Assembly (NCBI GenBank): GCA_018907035.1
Contig: JACCIC010000004.1
Location: 5,470,001 to 5,534,000, forward strand
From: Sycobia sp. Sy_11
Taxonomy: Eukaryota > Arthropoda > Insecta > Hymenoptera > Epichrysomallidae
Reading direction: 5' to 3'
DNA length: 64,000 nucleotides
The notes beneath the pieces are model-generated. The model was given only the letters and a program-made list of their open reading frames with translations. It did not search any database and was not told where the DNA came from. How positions within the stretch are numbered: the stretch's first letter is position 1; the number at the start of each line of letters is the position of its first letter. The position numbers were made by a program, and so were the translations under genes. This document shows, piece after piece, positions 35,450-49,241 of the stretch.

Positions 35450-36150
35450 GGCCGGGAATGTTTATTTCGGCGTGTAGTCTTACACATTATGACCGCCGGC
35501 TCGCCGCCGCCACGGCGGCTTTTTCGGGGTATAGAGTCGTGTAATTCGCGTCATAAGGGGCTTTGTTTGACGAGATCGCTGCTAAGAACGATCGAACTTC
35601 GAGCGCGATAGAATTTAACTTCGTTACGCAATAAAGAGTGCGTTTTTCTGGCTGAGTGGCATCCGCAGATCTCACGTTGTGCGGACATCTAACTGTGTAT
35701 TTGTGCGTTGTGTGAGTGTTTTTTAGTTTTATATCTATTGTGGGAGCTGCGTCGACGTGCGTGAGGGCACTCGATCTTCTTTTAGGCAAGCGCAACTCGC
35801 GGCAGCAAGTGTTCGCTGCCCGGCATCTTAGCGTCTGGTCTCCCCGAGACGTCGGGGCGCGCTACGTGCATATCTTTTGCGCTCCCTTCGCGCGGCTTTC
35901 TCCTAGAACGGGGCAAGTTTGCGGCGGCCAGAAAGAATCAAGTGAGTTAGGATTGTAGGCGAGCGTTAATATAGATTAAGACTGTATGTATTTCTTTAGT
36001 TTGTAAGTAGCATAATTAGTTTGTAAGGATATATGTATAGTTATATATATTTTATATAATTTTAATTCAATAAAGAGTACGCTTGCCCCGGCTTTTCCCT
36101 CTAAACCGTGAGGGTTTTTATGCCGAGGCAAGTTGTTGCATTTTCGCGAC
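35450..36150 (+). other. Candidate solo LTR or non-coding first exon
   Basis: A 700-bp block of distinct, GC-shifted composition. It contains two similar CAATAAAGAGT-(G/A)-CGC motifs (near 35630 and 36068, each including AATAAA), a hairpin GCCGCC...GGCGGC followed by five T (about 35501-35525), and a splice-donor-like CAAGTGAGTTAG at about 35939-35950. The polyadenylation signals and the TGTAGTCTTACACA start near 35472 fit an LTR. The donor fits an untranslated first exon instead. No flanking duplication was found, so the call stays open. Confidence 0.3.
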
Positions 36151-36880
36151 ATCTGATTTATTATTAAAGAAGAGATCAATAATTCTACCATTCCTTACAC
36201 TAAATCTTCCTTATATAATTAAACCAGTATTCTCAATAGACTTTGTTCAGTATTTTTAGGAAAAATTCTTGCCAGACAAATTATTGAAGCTTTTCGGTAA
36301 TTGTTTGACATGCTATATAAGCATAAATTTTAACTTCAAATTTTTCATTTCATGCGATTGTGTTTTTTAATTTGCCGTAAATAAATTGTAGTTGCATGTC
36401 CTAATAATTAAAGCATTCTACATTTTAATGTAAGATTTATAACGTTCGATGTATGTTTAGATTTTTACCAGAATTTCAATTTTTATGGATTTAGTATGTA
36501 AGATATCATTTTTAACTTGCTAATGGATATTTCCAATTTTGCCAACTACATTTACTTAATGTAACATTTTTACAATCGAAAATAGTATAATAAAGTTATT
36601 GTGAGATTAGTTTTAACAAAATTTACCTCATTTACATTTGTTCATTTAAATTTAATGAGAAATTCTATCGAATTTGGATAATGTTTGACAAGATTGTTTT
36701 TCGAACACTAGAATGTTTTATGAATGGGCAAGAAATTGATGCCTGATTTCGTACCAATAGAATCTCCTGTAGCTCTTTAAATTCTAAATTGATACTATTT
36801 CACTGTATTTTTCAGAGATTGTATTTTTTATTTAAACAAAATTCCGAGCATTTTTTATGCAAAATCTACCGAATTTCTAG
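36151..36880. other. AT-rich non-coding stretch
   Basis: Nothing recognised. Confidence 0.55.
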
Positions 36881-37132
36881 AATCGCATACCCACTATTGA
36901 ACAACGATATCATTTTTTCTACATTTAATTTTTTTGAAGAACATAGTTTTTTTTGTTTTCTACAAACTTATATTTGAATATTTTTGAATTATTATTCGTG
37001 TTCAAAATCGCATACCCACTATTGAACAACGATATCATTTTTTCTACATTTAATTTTTTTGAAGAACATAGTTTTTTTTGTTTTCTACAAACTTATATTT
37101 GAGTATTTTTGAATTATTATTCGTGTTCAAAA
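36881..37132. repeat. 125-bp tandem duplication
   Basis: The sequence starting AATCGCATACCCACTATTGA at 36881 is repeated from 37006 with one visible base difference (TTTGAATATT versus TTTGAGTATT). The near identity points to a recent duplication. Confidence 0.9.
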
Positions 37133-38864
37133 GAACGTATTCTCAGATCCTAAAGCTTCAAATCTATATGAAAATATAGAATTTTAAGTCGAAATAACCA
37201 AAGATATCGACTAAAACGCAGCAAAACAAAGTTTCAAATTTTTTAAAAAAATTTTGTATATATATTTGCTTTACTTTTCCGTAATTCTTCCATTCCTTCC
37301 GTGATCTTAATTTGTGTACTTTTATATTTTAAAATATCATATTCCATCAGATACATTTGAAACTTCAGAATCCGAGGCCACATTCTTTCGACTGTGAATA
37401 AGAATTCTAAAACAATTTTCGACATACGGAGTCTAGCTGAAAAAAAGTAAAAAAATTATATTATTTGAAAACAATATTGTATAGTTCGTACAAGGTTGCA
37501 TTTTTCAGAACGAATTATATCAGATTCTAAAAAATGAGTCGATTTTACGTGAGAAATCGAATGTTTGCTTTGCGTATCTACTAAATGTATAAAGAACTTT
37601 CCTAATATCTCTAGGCTGTTCAGGTTTTGTTAGGCGCTTTTCCAAGATTATTTAAGGACCTTTAAATAAGAAAAAAACATTTTCTATTTCAAATTTTCAA
37701 TAATTAAAATATTTGTTATTGATTTTCTAAAAAAATTTAGTACATATATTCATCTATGATTTTTATTTAAATTAATTTAAATCAACTCTTTTTATACAAA
37801 CTCAATAATTTTTTTTGCTTCCTTCTAATTCTGATAATTGAAAATTGTAATACAAATATATTCTTGTAGTACACTGGAAAAAAATTTTGCATTATGGTTT
37901 TTAAATGACATAAAAGATTTATCGGTATATCATTACTTCAAAACTTCTTTCCAATACGTAATTTATAGAGGGTAACATGAAAACAATAGAAAAAATCCAC
38001 AATAAAAAATAGGGATTCCCGTTTGGAAAAACGTGTTTGGTCCTGGAAGAACTGTTAAGATCATGATCAAGAACGTGTTCCAAGTCATAGTTGAGCGTAA
38101 AATTCCCTGCTCTTTCCAAATCCACAACTAAAAATAGGGGTTCTAATTGGAAAAATTATATGGCCTTGATATGACCGTTAAGGTCATGGATATGCTCCAA
38201 TAGTAGGCCACGATCTGAAGACTAGGCAAACATTTTAAAACTTTTGTATTTAATATTTTGGTCCCACATTGCTTCCTTGTAAGTTATTACATACATTAGT
38301 AATGCCCTATATATTTAAAATGCTGAAATATTATTTTCATGTAAGGAATCTCAAATTTTTTTTCAAAATTTCGATTCTTGATCTAAAACATTTTTATGTG
38401 ATTTAAGTAAATATTTTTTAAAAATGTGTTTTAATATTGTATAATTCAACAAATAATGTAAGCGATATAATAGTTAAAAAGTTTAATATTATATTATATT
38501 ATAATATAATATATATTTTATTATAATAATATATTATATTAAATAGTGTAAATATTATATTACAAATAAGAATAATTATATTGACATATTTCTCCATCAT
38601 TCTTATTGTATTATATATATTTTATATGTTATATATTATATTTGTATGATACACAACACAACGCGACCCTAATTTCAAACGCAAACACTCTGCTGCTTAA
38701 ACTTTACATATAGTAACCGACAGAGTCCTGAGTATATTCCTGAGAAATTTTTTAAACACTTTTTACTTTTTACCAAATGAAATATTAAAATAAATTATAT
38801 GCTTATATTAAATTTAATTTACTGCTTTTAATAAGATGGAAAAAAACGTCGGACACCAAGGTAA
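37133..38864. other. AT-rich non-coding stretch
   Basis: It includes a diverged duplication with period about 124 bp (AATCCACAATAAAAAATAGG at 37994 versus AATCCACAACTAAAAATAGG at 38119) and AT-palindromic sequence near 38485-38545. No exon found. Confidence 0.5.
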
Positions 38865-39134
38865 TTCTAAATTTAAGGTGGTGGGCGAGGTCAGGTTGTC
38901 CTTTACTAACATAAAATATTAATTTTATTATTTTTATTTTATTTTGTTTCTTATTTTATTTTTATTTTTATTTTATTACTAATTTTAGTTTTAATTTTTA
39001 ATATAATTTATTGTAGTAATAAGTTTTACTTCAGATTCTATGGGGGCGAACAGAAACAAGGACAGTCTGACTGTCATTATTTTAGCTAATATATTATATT
39101 ATAAAAACTGTAAGGCCGATAAAAATATTTATTA
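38865..39134 (+). mobile_element. Penelope-like element terminus, diverged
   Basis: CAAGGACAGTCTGACTGTCA near 39058 and the end CTGTAAGGCCGATAAAAATA...TTTATT at 39109-39133 match the terminal arms of the elements at 16.2-17.3 and 25.6 kb. The A/T-rich simple stretch (38930-39000) corresponds to theirs. No coding part remains. Confidence 0.6.
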
Positions 39135-39769
39135 ATTTAATTTTAATAAAATGAATTTTTTAAAATTTGCTTTCTGATTTAGTGGATCTCAATAAATTCG
39201 TTTTCGATAATTAACAATGTTTTCTTAAATTAAAAAAATAGCATTTCAATTAAATTTTATGTTTTTTTCAATTAAATTTTTAGTTAATACATTTAAATAT
39301 ATGTATTTTTTATAATGAAAAATAGTTGTTTATATTAAACAAATATTTGATCATTTCCATTTGAAGAAATTTATTTGTTTAAAATTACCTAATTTTTTTC
39401 CATTGTACAAATATTGAAAACAGATCTTCTTCTCTTACAAAAGCATATACTCAATTACTTTTGGATTTTATAATTTTCACAATTCCTAACAAAAAAAATC
39501 GTTAAAAAATGGAAAAATTCGTGTCCATAATAGAACTTCATGGGTGAAAATATTAGTAATAAAGCAAAAAATCTAATCCCTAACGGATACTAGAAAATTC
39601 ATAAGCCCATGCAATTTTAAATACAGCGGTAGACAATACGAAATTATCTAAATCGAGTGTCAAAAATATATCAACCGCCGAGCTTTGCATTGCGGCACAA
39701 TAAGCCAATATAATCTCATACAGCTTAAAAAGAGAAAACGAATCCAATATGTAGGCAGAGGGGAGGGCG
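39135..39769. other. AT-rich non-coding stretch
   Basis: Nothing recognised. Confidence 0.55.
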
Positions 39770-39823
39770 ATGTTACCGTTTTGCAACGCCGCGTCTCTGA
39801 AGCGCGTGGGGTCAGAGAGACAT

Positions 39824-39859
<36 letters not shown>

Positions 39860-40200
39860 TGAGAGAGACGAAGTGACGAGGGGTAGATCGTATCGCGACC
39901 GATCGTCAGGCGGGACGACCGAGATAGCGCGCGCACCCTCCACGGCGGCGGGCCTGTCGAGTGTGCGCCTCTCGCTACCAGAGTGCGGTCGTTTCTTTCT
40001 CGCAGCCCAGCTTTATTTATACACGCTCGGTCCAATTATTACTTTTCATCCCCCCGTCCCTCACACCCTCCTGACCCGGCCAGCGATTGTTTTTTCTCAT
40101 TCTCGGGCGCATATACAGGCCTCTCGATCTTTATTGAAATCGATTGCGACGCACTGCGACGCGTTATATTGTATAACTATAATGTCCGGGTTGCGGTTCT
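39770..40200. other. GC-rich CpG island with (GA)n
   Basis: A GA-rich tract (about 39820-39868) followed by a CpG-rich block (39890-39990). Frames of 139-170 codons run through it on the plus strand and one of 151 on the minus. They are compositionally biased, overlap each other and have no domain. More likely regulatory than coding. Confidence 0.4.
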
Positions 40201-43200
40201 GGAATTTTTGTCGAGCCGTTCCTGTACTGCGCTCATATGGTTCCGCAAAAAACAAACGGTATATATGGGATTGTCGACGATGTCGCTGGATCGTGTTAGA
40301 GATTCGAACGCGTTCTTTGGTATTTTATTCCGCAAGGACGTCTGGTATTTTTTTATCGCGACATTTATTGTTATTGAAACAATGAAAATATTGCTCGAAT
40401 GATCGAACTAAAAAATTCGTTGTACGAGTTGTATTGTGAGCACGATCTGTCGATATTTGCGGTTTATTATTTGCTGAAAAATTAATAAAAACATTGTTCC
40501 TTTAAATTATGAGGACTATATTTCAGTTCAGCTGTCAATTAATTTTTCAAACTTTTATTTCGATTGTTTTTTTTTAGTACGAGGCTACATAAATTTTAAT
40601 TTAGATATAAGAAGTTAATTTATTTATTATATTAGATTCCTCAGAAACTAGGAATGTGATGGAAATTTTGAATATTTTTCAATAATGAAGTAGTATTTAT
40701 TAGAATAAAGCTTATTATACAATTTGATCAGCACATTATTAAAAAATTTGTATGATTAGACTTTATTTATGTATTTACTGAAATAAGTAAAACAATCACA
40801 TAAAATCTAAGTTTTATAATACTGCTGTGTAATTTCTTACAGAGTAAAAAAATTTAGTTAAGCTATTCTAATTAATAAGAGAGCTAAATTCGAAAAGTAT
40901 TATGCATATCTTTATATATTTAAATATTTGTTAATCTTTACATAAAAAAATCTGCGCACTAGCATAGGCCAAGCAATCCATGAATCGATGAAAAAAATAA
41001 AATACCCAAGATAATCTCCGCTTTGATATCGGAGAAGAAAGCCGTAAATTCGCAATCACTTCTCACGTACCATAAGAGCTGCCTATTGGGCACAATCTGC
41101 ACAAAAACGGGTACTTTTATACATGAGTACTCCCGTGCCGAATGTATATGTAGTCTTTGCGAGGGACGCAGCTATACACGTTTTGCTCTTATTCCTCAGA
41201 ACAGAGGAAGGGGTGTTATGCGGAATTTACTTCCTATACTCTGTACCATAGACCCAATGTCTTTAACAATGATTTCAGCTCTTTTGCCATGGGCAGTAGA
41301 TATAACTGCATTTTCTTCTGAATGGTCGAATCTGAAAGTGCCACGATTCTTCCATTACAAAACCTTTGTTATCTTCCATCTCAAATTTTTATTGTAGACA
41401 AGGTGTTTTCATGACACATCTCATTTTTTATCTTCCATTCATTTGTAAATCAATTAATGTCGAAATCAACTCATATATTCTGATCTGGATTACTGTAAGT
41501 TAATAATTACAATCTTAAGGTTCAATGTTGATCAAAAGTATTTAATATCCCTGGCCAGTGTATAGAGCGATATATTATAGCTACATTTATGTAACTGCAT
41601 TTTATGCCAATTCTGAACGTCTTCCGATCGTTTCGTCTTGAGCTATAAAAGAAGCTGATGTTCCGTAACCGTGTTATCTTCCTTCCTTAGACATATAAGA
41701 ATGGAGTACTTGTACGCAATTTACAGTAACTAATTATTCTTGCTTATTAATTTCATGTAATTAAAAGTACTTGTACTGCAGCCAGTACTCTTGACCTGTA
41801 GGAATAGGTTTATTGTTTTCTATTTATTTTTGGGTATACTTTCTGCGATAATCAAATTCGAGGCATCCACTGTTATGATTAATATTAAATAATTGGGTAT
41901 AATCAGATAACATTAATAGGAGAACGTTGCGCAAAAGTACAATCTTTTAAGACTTAAATAACCTTTTCGACTGAATCTAATATCATTAGGATCAGTCCAA
42001 ATGGTAGTATCAGCTCGCAGCCATAGTTCTTCAAAAGCCATGCTACTTTTTGAGAATAAAAGTGCAAGAAAATATAACGTGCTTACTTCGTAACTATATA
42101 AACACGTACTCGTATCTTCCTTGACCAATTTTGTAAAAAGATTCGCAAAACTGATATCGACCTATACCGTAATACGTTATTATTTAAAATTTTTCGATTC
42201 TTCAACTATGAGCAGGTAAACATTACGTACAAAATAGAAGAGAAAGGCTCTAAATAGATATGTAATGTGTGAGGAATATAGTATAAGTTCTTTAGCACAC
42301 ATACTTACCGCGAGCGCGCACTCGTACCTTAATTCTTAGTCATAGCGCATGGATGATTTCTTCTAAAACAAATCTGTTCTTTAGAATTCCTCACAAATCT
42401 TTCTACCGTGCGACAATACCATTGACGGCGACCAACAGGATGATAGTCGTTGGTTCCCGACTGCACTCAGCAGCAGACCGACAAAAATCATATCTTAAGT
42501 GTGAAATTTTTGATATTGGGTAAAACCGTTAAAATTTAGTCAAGAAATCAACTAGTCAAAAATGCATAATTGTTTAGTTATTGTAAATTCAATACTGGTA
42601 TAGATTACTACTAATACATTTGAATCAACCCAATTTTCATTGGAAATAGTTAAGTACCTATACATTTATAAGCTAAATGCATTCCCATCTTTTATTTAAC
42701 CTTATTTTCTATTGCATTCAGTGATAAAAATAGAGATTTCCACTTAAAAAATAAATTTGAGTTTGGATTAGCCTTGTAATTTCGTAGTATGGAAATTTTC
42801 AAGGTTATCTTTCAGGACCGCCATCTGCTTCAGCCGTGGCCAACTATAATATGAGTTGAAGTTATAATAATAAATCTGACTAAACAGTCCCCTCTACCCA
42901 TGCATATGAATCTTTAAATATGCTTATGTTATCGACATACTTTTCTTTCGCCTCAATCATGCAGAAGCTACAAAAATGTGACTTTTGCTTAACGATAACT
43001 TATATACGACTGTTGCTTAGTATAATAAGAAAATCAGACAATATTTATGCTAATCTAATGTATTACATATTAGAATTATAAATTATGTTGTCGAAGTATT
43101 TACTTACGTTGCAATAAAATATCTCCTTTATTCTTACAGAAAATATGGTACTTTCATTGTAAAACGTAAAAAATATCGGATTTTTATTTACCTATATTGA

Positions 43201-43399
43201 AATTTTTACCATGCATATAAAAAATCAAGTGTTTCCAAAATTTTTTTCACAATTTTGCGAAAAACCAACATCCCCTAATATTTACCACTCAAAATCCAAG
43301 AGCACATGGTTGTATTTCACGTACTTATCCGCCCCGCCCACCTTTTCGTAATATTTGCCTAAATAGGGGTGGGGAGCGATTAAAACGAATCACCCTGTA
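40201..43399. other. AT-rich non-coding stretch
   Basis: No supported exon. The open frame at 41023-41397 (+, 124 codons) is the longest in AT-rich surroundings. It shows no domain I recognise and may be chance or a repeat fragment. Confidence 0.5.
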
Positions 43400-43640
43400 T
43401 ATTAAATTTGACGAAATCGAGCCACGATCGAGCGATCGCGAAAAAGGAGCCGTGGCGCGAAGGGGGGAGTAAATACATATATAGAGCGCAGGATGCGGGC
43501 CATCGGAAGTCTCGGCTCCGGTGTCCCTCGTTATATTGTAACAGCAGCGACGGCGTGAATAGTACGAGGCTGCCGAGACATAGAGTTCACCGCCATGCGG
43601 GCGACGAAATTGCCGCGATATCGCTCGGCTGAAATTGCTC
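43400..43640. other. GC-rich island
   Basis: CpG-rich block of about 240 bp. An ACCCTGTATATT repeat-like end lies just left (near 43392). No supported exon. Confidence 0.4.
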
Positions 43641-46632
43641 AGCCAGTTTTAAGGGTGGACGTTGAAGGGGTTTTTTGGAGGGTGGCACCCGCAATTTAGG
43701 GGTATTTTAACATTTTCCACGTCTGGGCATTTGATTGCGCTATTGTAGCACATTCTGAAATATAAAATCGTCGGAACAAATGTATTTGTATCGTTTTTGA
43801 GTAATATATGCACCAAGGGATAAAGTGAATACTGTTGAGTAAAGATTGATATTAATAAAAATGGTATAAAATACAATATTTATAGATAAGTAATATTATT
43901 TTCATATGATAATTTAGTTAGTTACAATTTTATGCGATAGGATTGAAGATTCAAATTTTAAGAAGTCAATACACTATATAGTATCTAGTATATGAACTAT
44001 TATAAATTTATATGAATGAGTTGATTAATTTAATTAACATTTTTTCTCTTGGAACATACAAAATATATGCAGAAATTAAAGGATCATCCCACTTCGTTAA
44101 CTTGCACAATCAATTTTCTCTACCGAATTTCGAGAATATAATGTACTCCATTAAATTCAATGTACATTTTATCAAGACGAAACCTGTCTAACTGTATTTT
44201 ACGTTAATTATATTTAAACTGTAGCGACTGTGCAAAGTTTTCAAAAAGCCTCAACTGTTTTTTTGCTTTCGATCAAAATTACAAAACATTTTTGAATCAA
44301 AATATGTCAAGTCGACAATTTGCAATAAAAGAAAATGCATTGCTCAATGTAAATATATATGTTGCTGCTTTTATTTGGTCACATATAAAATTTTATTAAG
44401 TAGGATAAAAATAAATTTGAACGTTTCCAGTGTATATTATTTTAATACAATTTGAATAAAGCAGTCGCCCAAGTAGATGATCCAATATTTATGCAGATCC
44501 ATCTGTATGCTTCTTTATCAGGACTTAAAAGAATTCTTTCAGTAAAGTTATAAAGATTTATCTATAATATATTTGCAAAAGCCAAAACACTTTGCATTCT
44601 GAAATGTAAAATCGTCGAAATGGTTACCTAACTAACTACCTAAATGATATTCGTTCACTGCAAGAATTGGAAACAGTTAAAGGATCGAGTTAAACCGAAA
44701 ACGAGGCATTTGCAACCAGATCAGACGAGGGTGGCCTCCATTATGGTGTTACAAGTGAAGGTGCAAAATTAACTCCGGCCGAAAAGGGTCGATAAGAGCG
44801 AGCTTTACAACAGAGTCTAATTTTACGCTGAAAATCTGATGCATCATGCACCTTACGGGAATATATTCAATTATTCACTAAGTAATTGTACTTATTAGTT
44901 TTCTTTATTCATATAATTTTGTAACTGCCATTCTCATTGTTAAAAAGTCTGTACAACTCGAATATTAATTAACCGATTTTTCTGAAACCGAAGTAAATCT
45001 ATGCTTATTCCAGAATGAATTTGGTCCAACAATCTCTTTTTTTCATCAAAATTTTTTAAATGAGGTTCTGCATAATTTAAAGGCCTCGCTCGAATATTTA
45101 TATCGAAATCGGATTTTTTCCATTTCTTTCACGTCAAAGCAGGCAGTTATGAATATGACTCGAACATCTCGTGTTTTATAACAAAATTTTCTTTATAATT
45201 TAGAGTCAAATAATTAATATCCGAAATTTGCAAAATTAAAGAGACTTTCTCTAAATTATATATTAATAAATAATATATATTTTATACATAATTTTATTAC
45301 ATTCGATTAAAAATATTGAAAAACTAGAGTGCATCGTTTCAATTGGTTTGCTTCAGATTCTACATGAAAAGTTTCAAAACGAAATTAAGTGAAATATAGT
45401 TTTCAAAAGTTTTTTTTCTTGTGCAGTGGAATACGAAATTAATCTGAAAATTTTTTACACCGATTAAAAACATAGCTTTATAATTTCTCCGATTCGTTAA
45501 AATTTCATAAGACATATTTATCAAATTATAAAGACATATGAGGAAAATGATTTATTAACTAAAAGGTTTTTTTGCTCATTATGTCATTTAATCCAAGCGC
45601 GATTCCATTCAATAAAGCTCTTAATTGAAACTGGCTTTGTCTTGTGATGCAATGTATATCGACATAATTACATTTGTAATTTTTTTTGTTTGACGGCAGC
45701 TAATGCGTATGCGTATTCTGGGTCATTAAATACAGTTTTACACACACAATTTTAAAATTACTCCTTTATATTTTAATATAAAAACCTTCTTAATTAAACT
45801 AAAATTGTCTTGTATTTTCTATCCTGAGATATTTTAATGGTAAATACGTTAATTGTTTTATATATTTGTAAATTTATAACTCATGATTATTTAATTTATT
45901 ATCGTTTTATACTTTCAAACTTCAATTTATTATATGTTTTCTGAATTGTTGCAGCTTCGCAAAATAAAATATAAGCAAAAAATAAAGTTTCAATAAATCA
46001 GACATGGCAGCTGCGATTATTCTCCAAATCCTATAGTTCTCAAACCATACGGTTTGTACTAAATGTTATCGTTCAATTAGGATATTAATTATCGGCATTT
46101 CGAGTCACATGATAAAATTTTCTGTTTTCAATATTTATATACTGAACGCCATACAAGGTGCGGTAAAAATATTTTAAAAAGTCATTCGAATTACCAAATT
46201 TTTGCGACGATGTTAAATTGTGTTTATACACTTATTAATAATAAATAAAATAAAAAAATTTTCCTCGTGATTCTCAGATTTCAAATAAAGCAATTTTAAT
46301 TACAAAAAAAAATAAATAAAATAAAATTTTTATTAAGCAATAAATTAATTAAAATGACAATCATTGCAGTATAGAAGGTGTATAATAGATAGCTTATAAA
46401 AATCCTCGCTCGATTTAAGATACAAATATCAGAAAAATTGTTCCTGATGCAATTTCATTTCGTATCCATACGGCAGTGGTTTATCGTTTATCACATTATT
46501 TTCAAAATGTCACGCAATGTTCAAAATTTGTTGAGAATAAAATTGTTGCTGCGTGTAGCTGAAAAATCAATAAGGCCAATATTATAATATCGTTGTTATA
46601 TGAACGCATATTTCGTACTCACGATTCCGAAT

Positions 46633-46677
<45 letters not shown>

Positions 46678-48616
46678 GGTTTCTTTATTCTACATTTCAC
46701 TTCCGAATGCCTGATGGCCAATTTCATTCTAATCGAAAAAAAAATCGCGAAACTCATTCACTCATTCACAAATGCTGACGTCAATGATCGACCGAACATA
46801 TAAGAAAGTTGCTGAATAGAAAATCATACACCGTTGTGGCGTCAAGGGAAGGGGAGCGGAGGGAGTGAGTAGTGGGGGAGGGACAGTCGCTCTCGACACG
46901 CACGATCGCAATAGCCTACTTTTGATTTTCGTGCTTATTTGCTGCGCACAATGTATTTGTTGATTTTTCAGAAACAATACCGGGCCTTTTCGATTAAAAT
47001 GAGCTTTTTGCATCGAGAGGAGCGAGGGAGAGGGGGAAATGAGACAAAAATCACACTAGACATGCCGGGATAATTGTGCGATTATCGGCTTTCTTATATG
47101 GAATATTATGTAAAAAGTTTATTATTGATGCAAATCTTAAACATCATATAATGATAAATTTGAAGTCTGGAATTTGTAAGACTGGAATTTTACAATTAAT
47201 AAAAAAATCATGAATGTGTAATTAATTAATAATTTTCGAAAATTCAGCTCTAGTTTTATAGAATAGTGAGAAAACAAATCTGTGAATCATTACTGTAACG
47301 ATCATGCGAGGTCGTCGATACTTTATTTCCGCAACATTTAAACCGAATCGTTATATATGTATATTATAAACGAACGAGCTTATGTATATATTGGTAAAAA
47401 TAAATTTTTAGACTTCCCGACAATCAGTTGCTCAATCTTGCAACTGGACAAATTCTTTTTATCGACGCGATTGAAAGGTTGAATGAATCATTATCGCGTA
47501 TAAATTAATATACTTGCATTTTTTTTTTCGTTCGTCTACCCGTGTGTACTACACTGCCATTCCATTTTTATCGGCTCCATTAATATATATATATATATAT
47601 AAATATGCACACCAAATTTTAATGTATTAATTTTCTAGAAAATTTGGATCAGTGAATTTTAGCGTTCAGTGTTTCATAAAAGTAAATTATTTATATATTG
47701 AAAAAAATCAAGAAGACCCTGGAATTGTTGAGAACTAAAGGATTTTATGAGATATGATATTATGTGCATGTACTTTTTACAATGTTTATTTAATCGTTTT
47801 TTGTACAAACTGAAAATCATAAATCAATAACTAAATACATATACAATAAAAATATTAGTTTTAAACCCTGTTTTGTTATTTTTGATGTTCTTAATCATAC
47901 TTTTAAAGAATCCAGCACATTATTTATATTCATAGCGCGGGTCTCTCCAGAGCGAAGAGTGGCAACTCGAAAGACTCACGAGTTAAAAATCGATTTTGCT
48001 ATTCTTACCGAACTTTATTTTATAATGATTTAATAACTATGAAAACCATGGAATTATGTGAAATTGTGGGAGTAGTCCGGGGAAATAAAAATAATATAAG
48101 AATAAATAAAAATAATAATAAGACTTGACAAAAATGAAACTGAATTAAAAATTATTTGTAAATTTATTACATTAGATTGTTATTCATGTATATATGTACA
48201 AGAAATAAGATAATTTATTATAACATTCCTTTGTTATAACATGGAGTCGTGTTGAAATACCTTAGTGAGTAACTACCATTAGGCAAAATATATTAATTCG
48301 TAAAATATAATATTCTAGAAAATCTCATTCATTCTGATATAAATAAACTAATATTAAATTTTATATGTTAATTTTTATAAACTTTATTTTATAGAGCTGT
48401 TATCCATAAATGTTAATTTTTTAATCTTCGTTCCTCAAAATCCATTATCTCGATTTCGCATTAAGTAAGGATATTACAAAAATTACTCAATACAAACGTA
48501 ACTCTTCCGCGTAAGAGAAAAAAGAAAAACAAACTGCAGAAGCGTTTCCCGTTCTATCTCCATTGCTCATCAACTGGATATTCAACCCCGGAGTCGGAAA
48601 CTGCATTGATTATCGT

Positions 48617-48618
<2 letters not shown>
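43641..48618. other. AT-rich non-coding stretch
   Basis: About 5 kb without supported exons. A short sequence ATTCTGAAATATAAAATCGT near 43754 recurs almost unchanged near 44599 (ATTCTGAAATGTAAAATCGT), probably a diverged repeat. A (TA)n tract is at 46638-46676. A small GC-rich, G-run block is at about 46845-46900. Confidence 0.5.
46638..46676. repeat. (TA)n microsatellite
   Basis: About 19 TA units. Confidence 0.95.

Positions 48619-48703
<85 letters not shown>
48619..48703. repeat. (CA)n microsatellite
   Basis: CA units interrupted by a short CACG block (about 48658-48678), just upstream of gene A's promoter region. Confidence 0.95.
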
Positions 48704-48708
<5 letters not shown>

Positions 48709-48719
48709 TCACCGGAAAT

Positions 48720-48920
48720 GAAGTTTCGCGAAAGCTCTATCCTCCTCCCCCGGCAAGGGTAAAATAAAGCCACGCGTATAAGTAGGCTACTAATGCGATG
48801 CGCGAGGCATTCCGGCAAAGGCGTTGAAAAAAAATACGAATGGCGGGCGCGAGGGTGTGCGGAGGTGGGGGAGGTCGGTGGACAAAATAAACTGCAGCCC
48901 CAGGCGAATACCGCGCGTTC

Positions 48921-48980
<60 letters not shown>

Positions 48981-49238
48981 CATATGTACGTGCGGTGCGT
49001 GGCCGCGCGGTTGGTCGTTGCGCAAGTTTTGGTATTTTTTCGAGAGGGGGGAGGAGGTACGCTCTTTTTCGCTTACGCTCGCGTTATCGGCCGTGGCGCG
49101 ATATCGCGTGCGCGTCCCGGCCTCGCCGGGCCCGTTCAGAAGCGATCGGCGAGTGGAACCGAGCGCTCCGCCATCCCCCGAGAAGAATTTCCGCGAGATC
49201 GAGAAGACTAGAAAGAGGAAAAGGCAAAAGAGGGAAAG
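48720..49238 (+). promoter_or_regulatory. CpG-rich promoter / 5' UTR region of gene A
   Basis: Composition turns CpG-rich over about 500 bp directly before the start codon of gene A, interrupted by a (TA)n tract at 48928-48974. The transcription start cannot be placed. The part nearest the ATG (about 49130-49238) is purine-rich and must be exon 1 untranslated sequence if the splice donor at 49242 is used. An in-frame TAG at 49209-49211 closes the frame upstream of the ATG. Confidence 0.45.
48928..48974. repeat. (TA)n microsatellite
   Basis: About 23 TA units within the presumed promoter region of gene A. Confidence 0.95.
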
Positions 49239-49241
49239 ATG
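49239..49241 (+). CDS. Gene A exon 1 coding part (start codon only)
   Basis: The coding part of exon 1 is just the ATG, followed directly by the donor GTAAAT at 49242. Joining it to exon 2 gives an open frame. The same arrangement is seen in gene B. Confidence 0.6.

Noticed and set aside
39580..40402. Frames of 139-170 codons around a CpG island
   Set aside because: Three long overlapping frames on opposite strands cannot all be real. None has domain features, and the (GA)n tract explains part of the openness.
41023..41397. 124-codon plus-strand frame in AT-rich DNA
   Set aside because: Unusually long for this composition, but it shows no motif, no splice context and no repeat relationship I could see. 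Worth a database search only.
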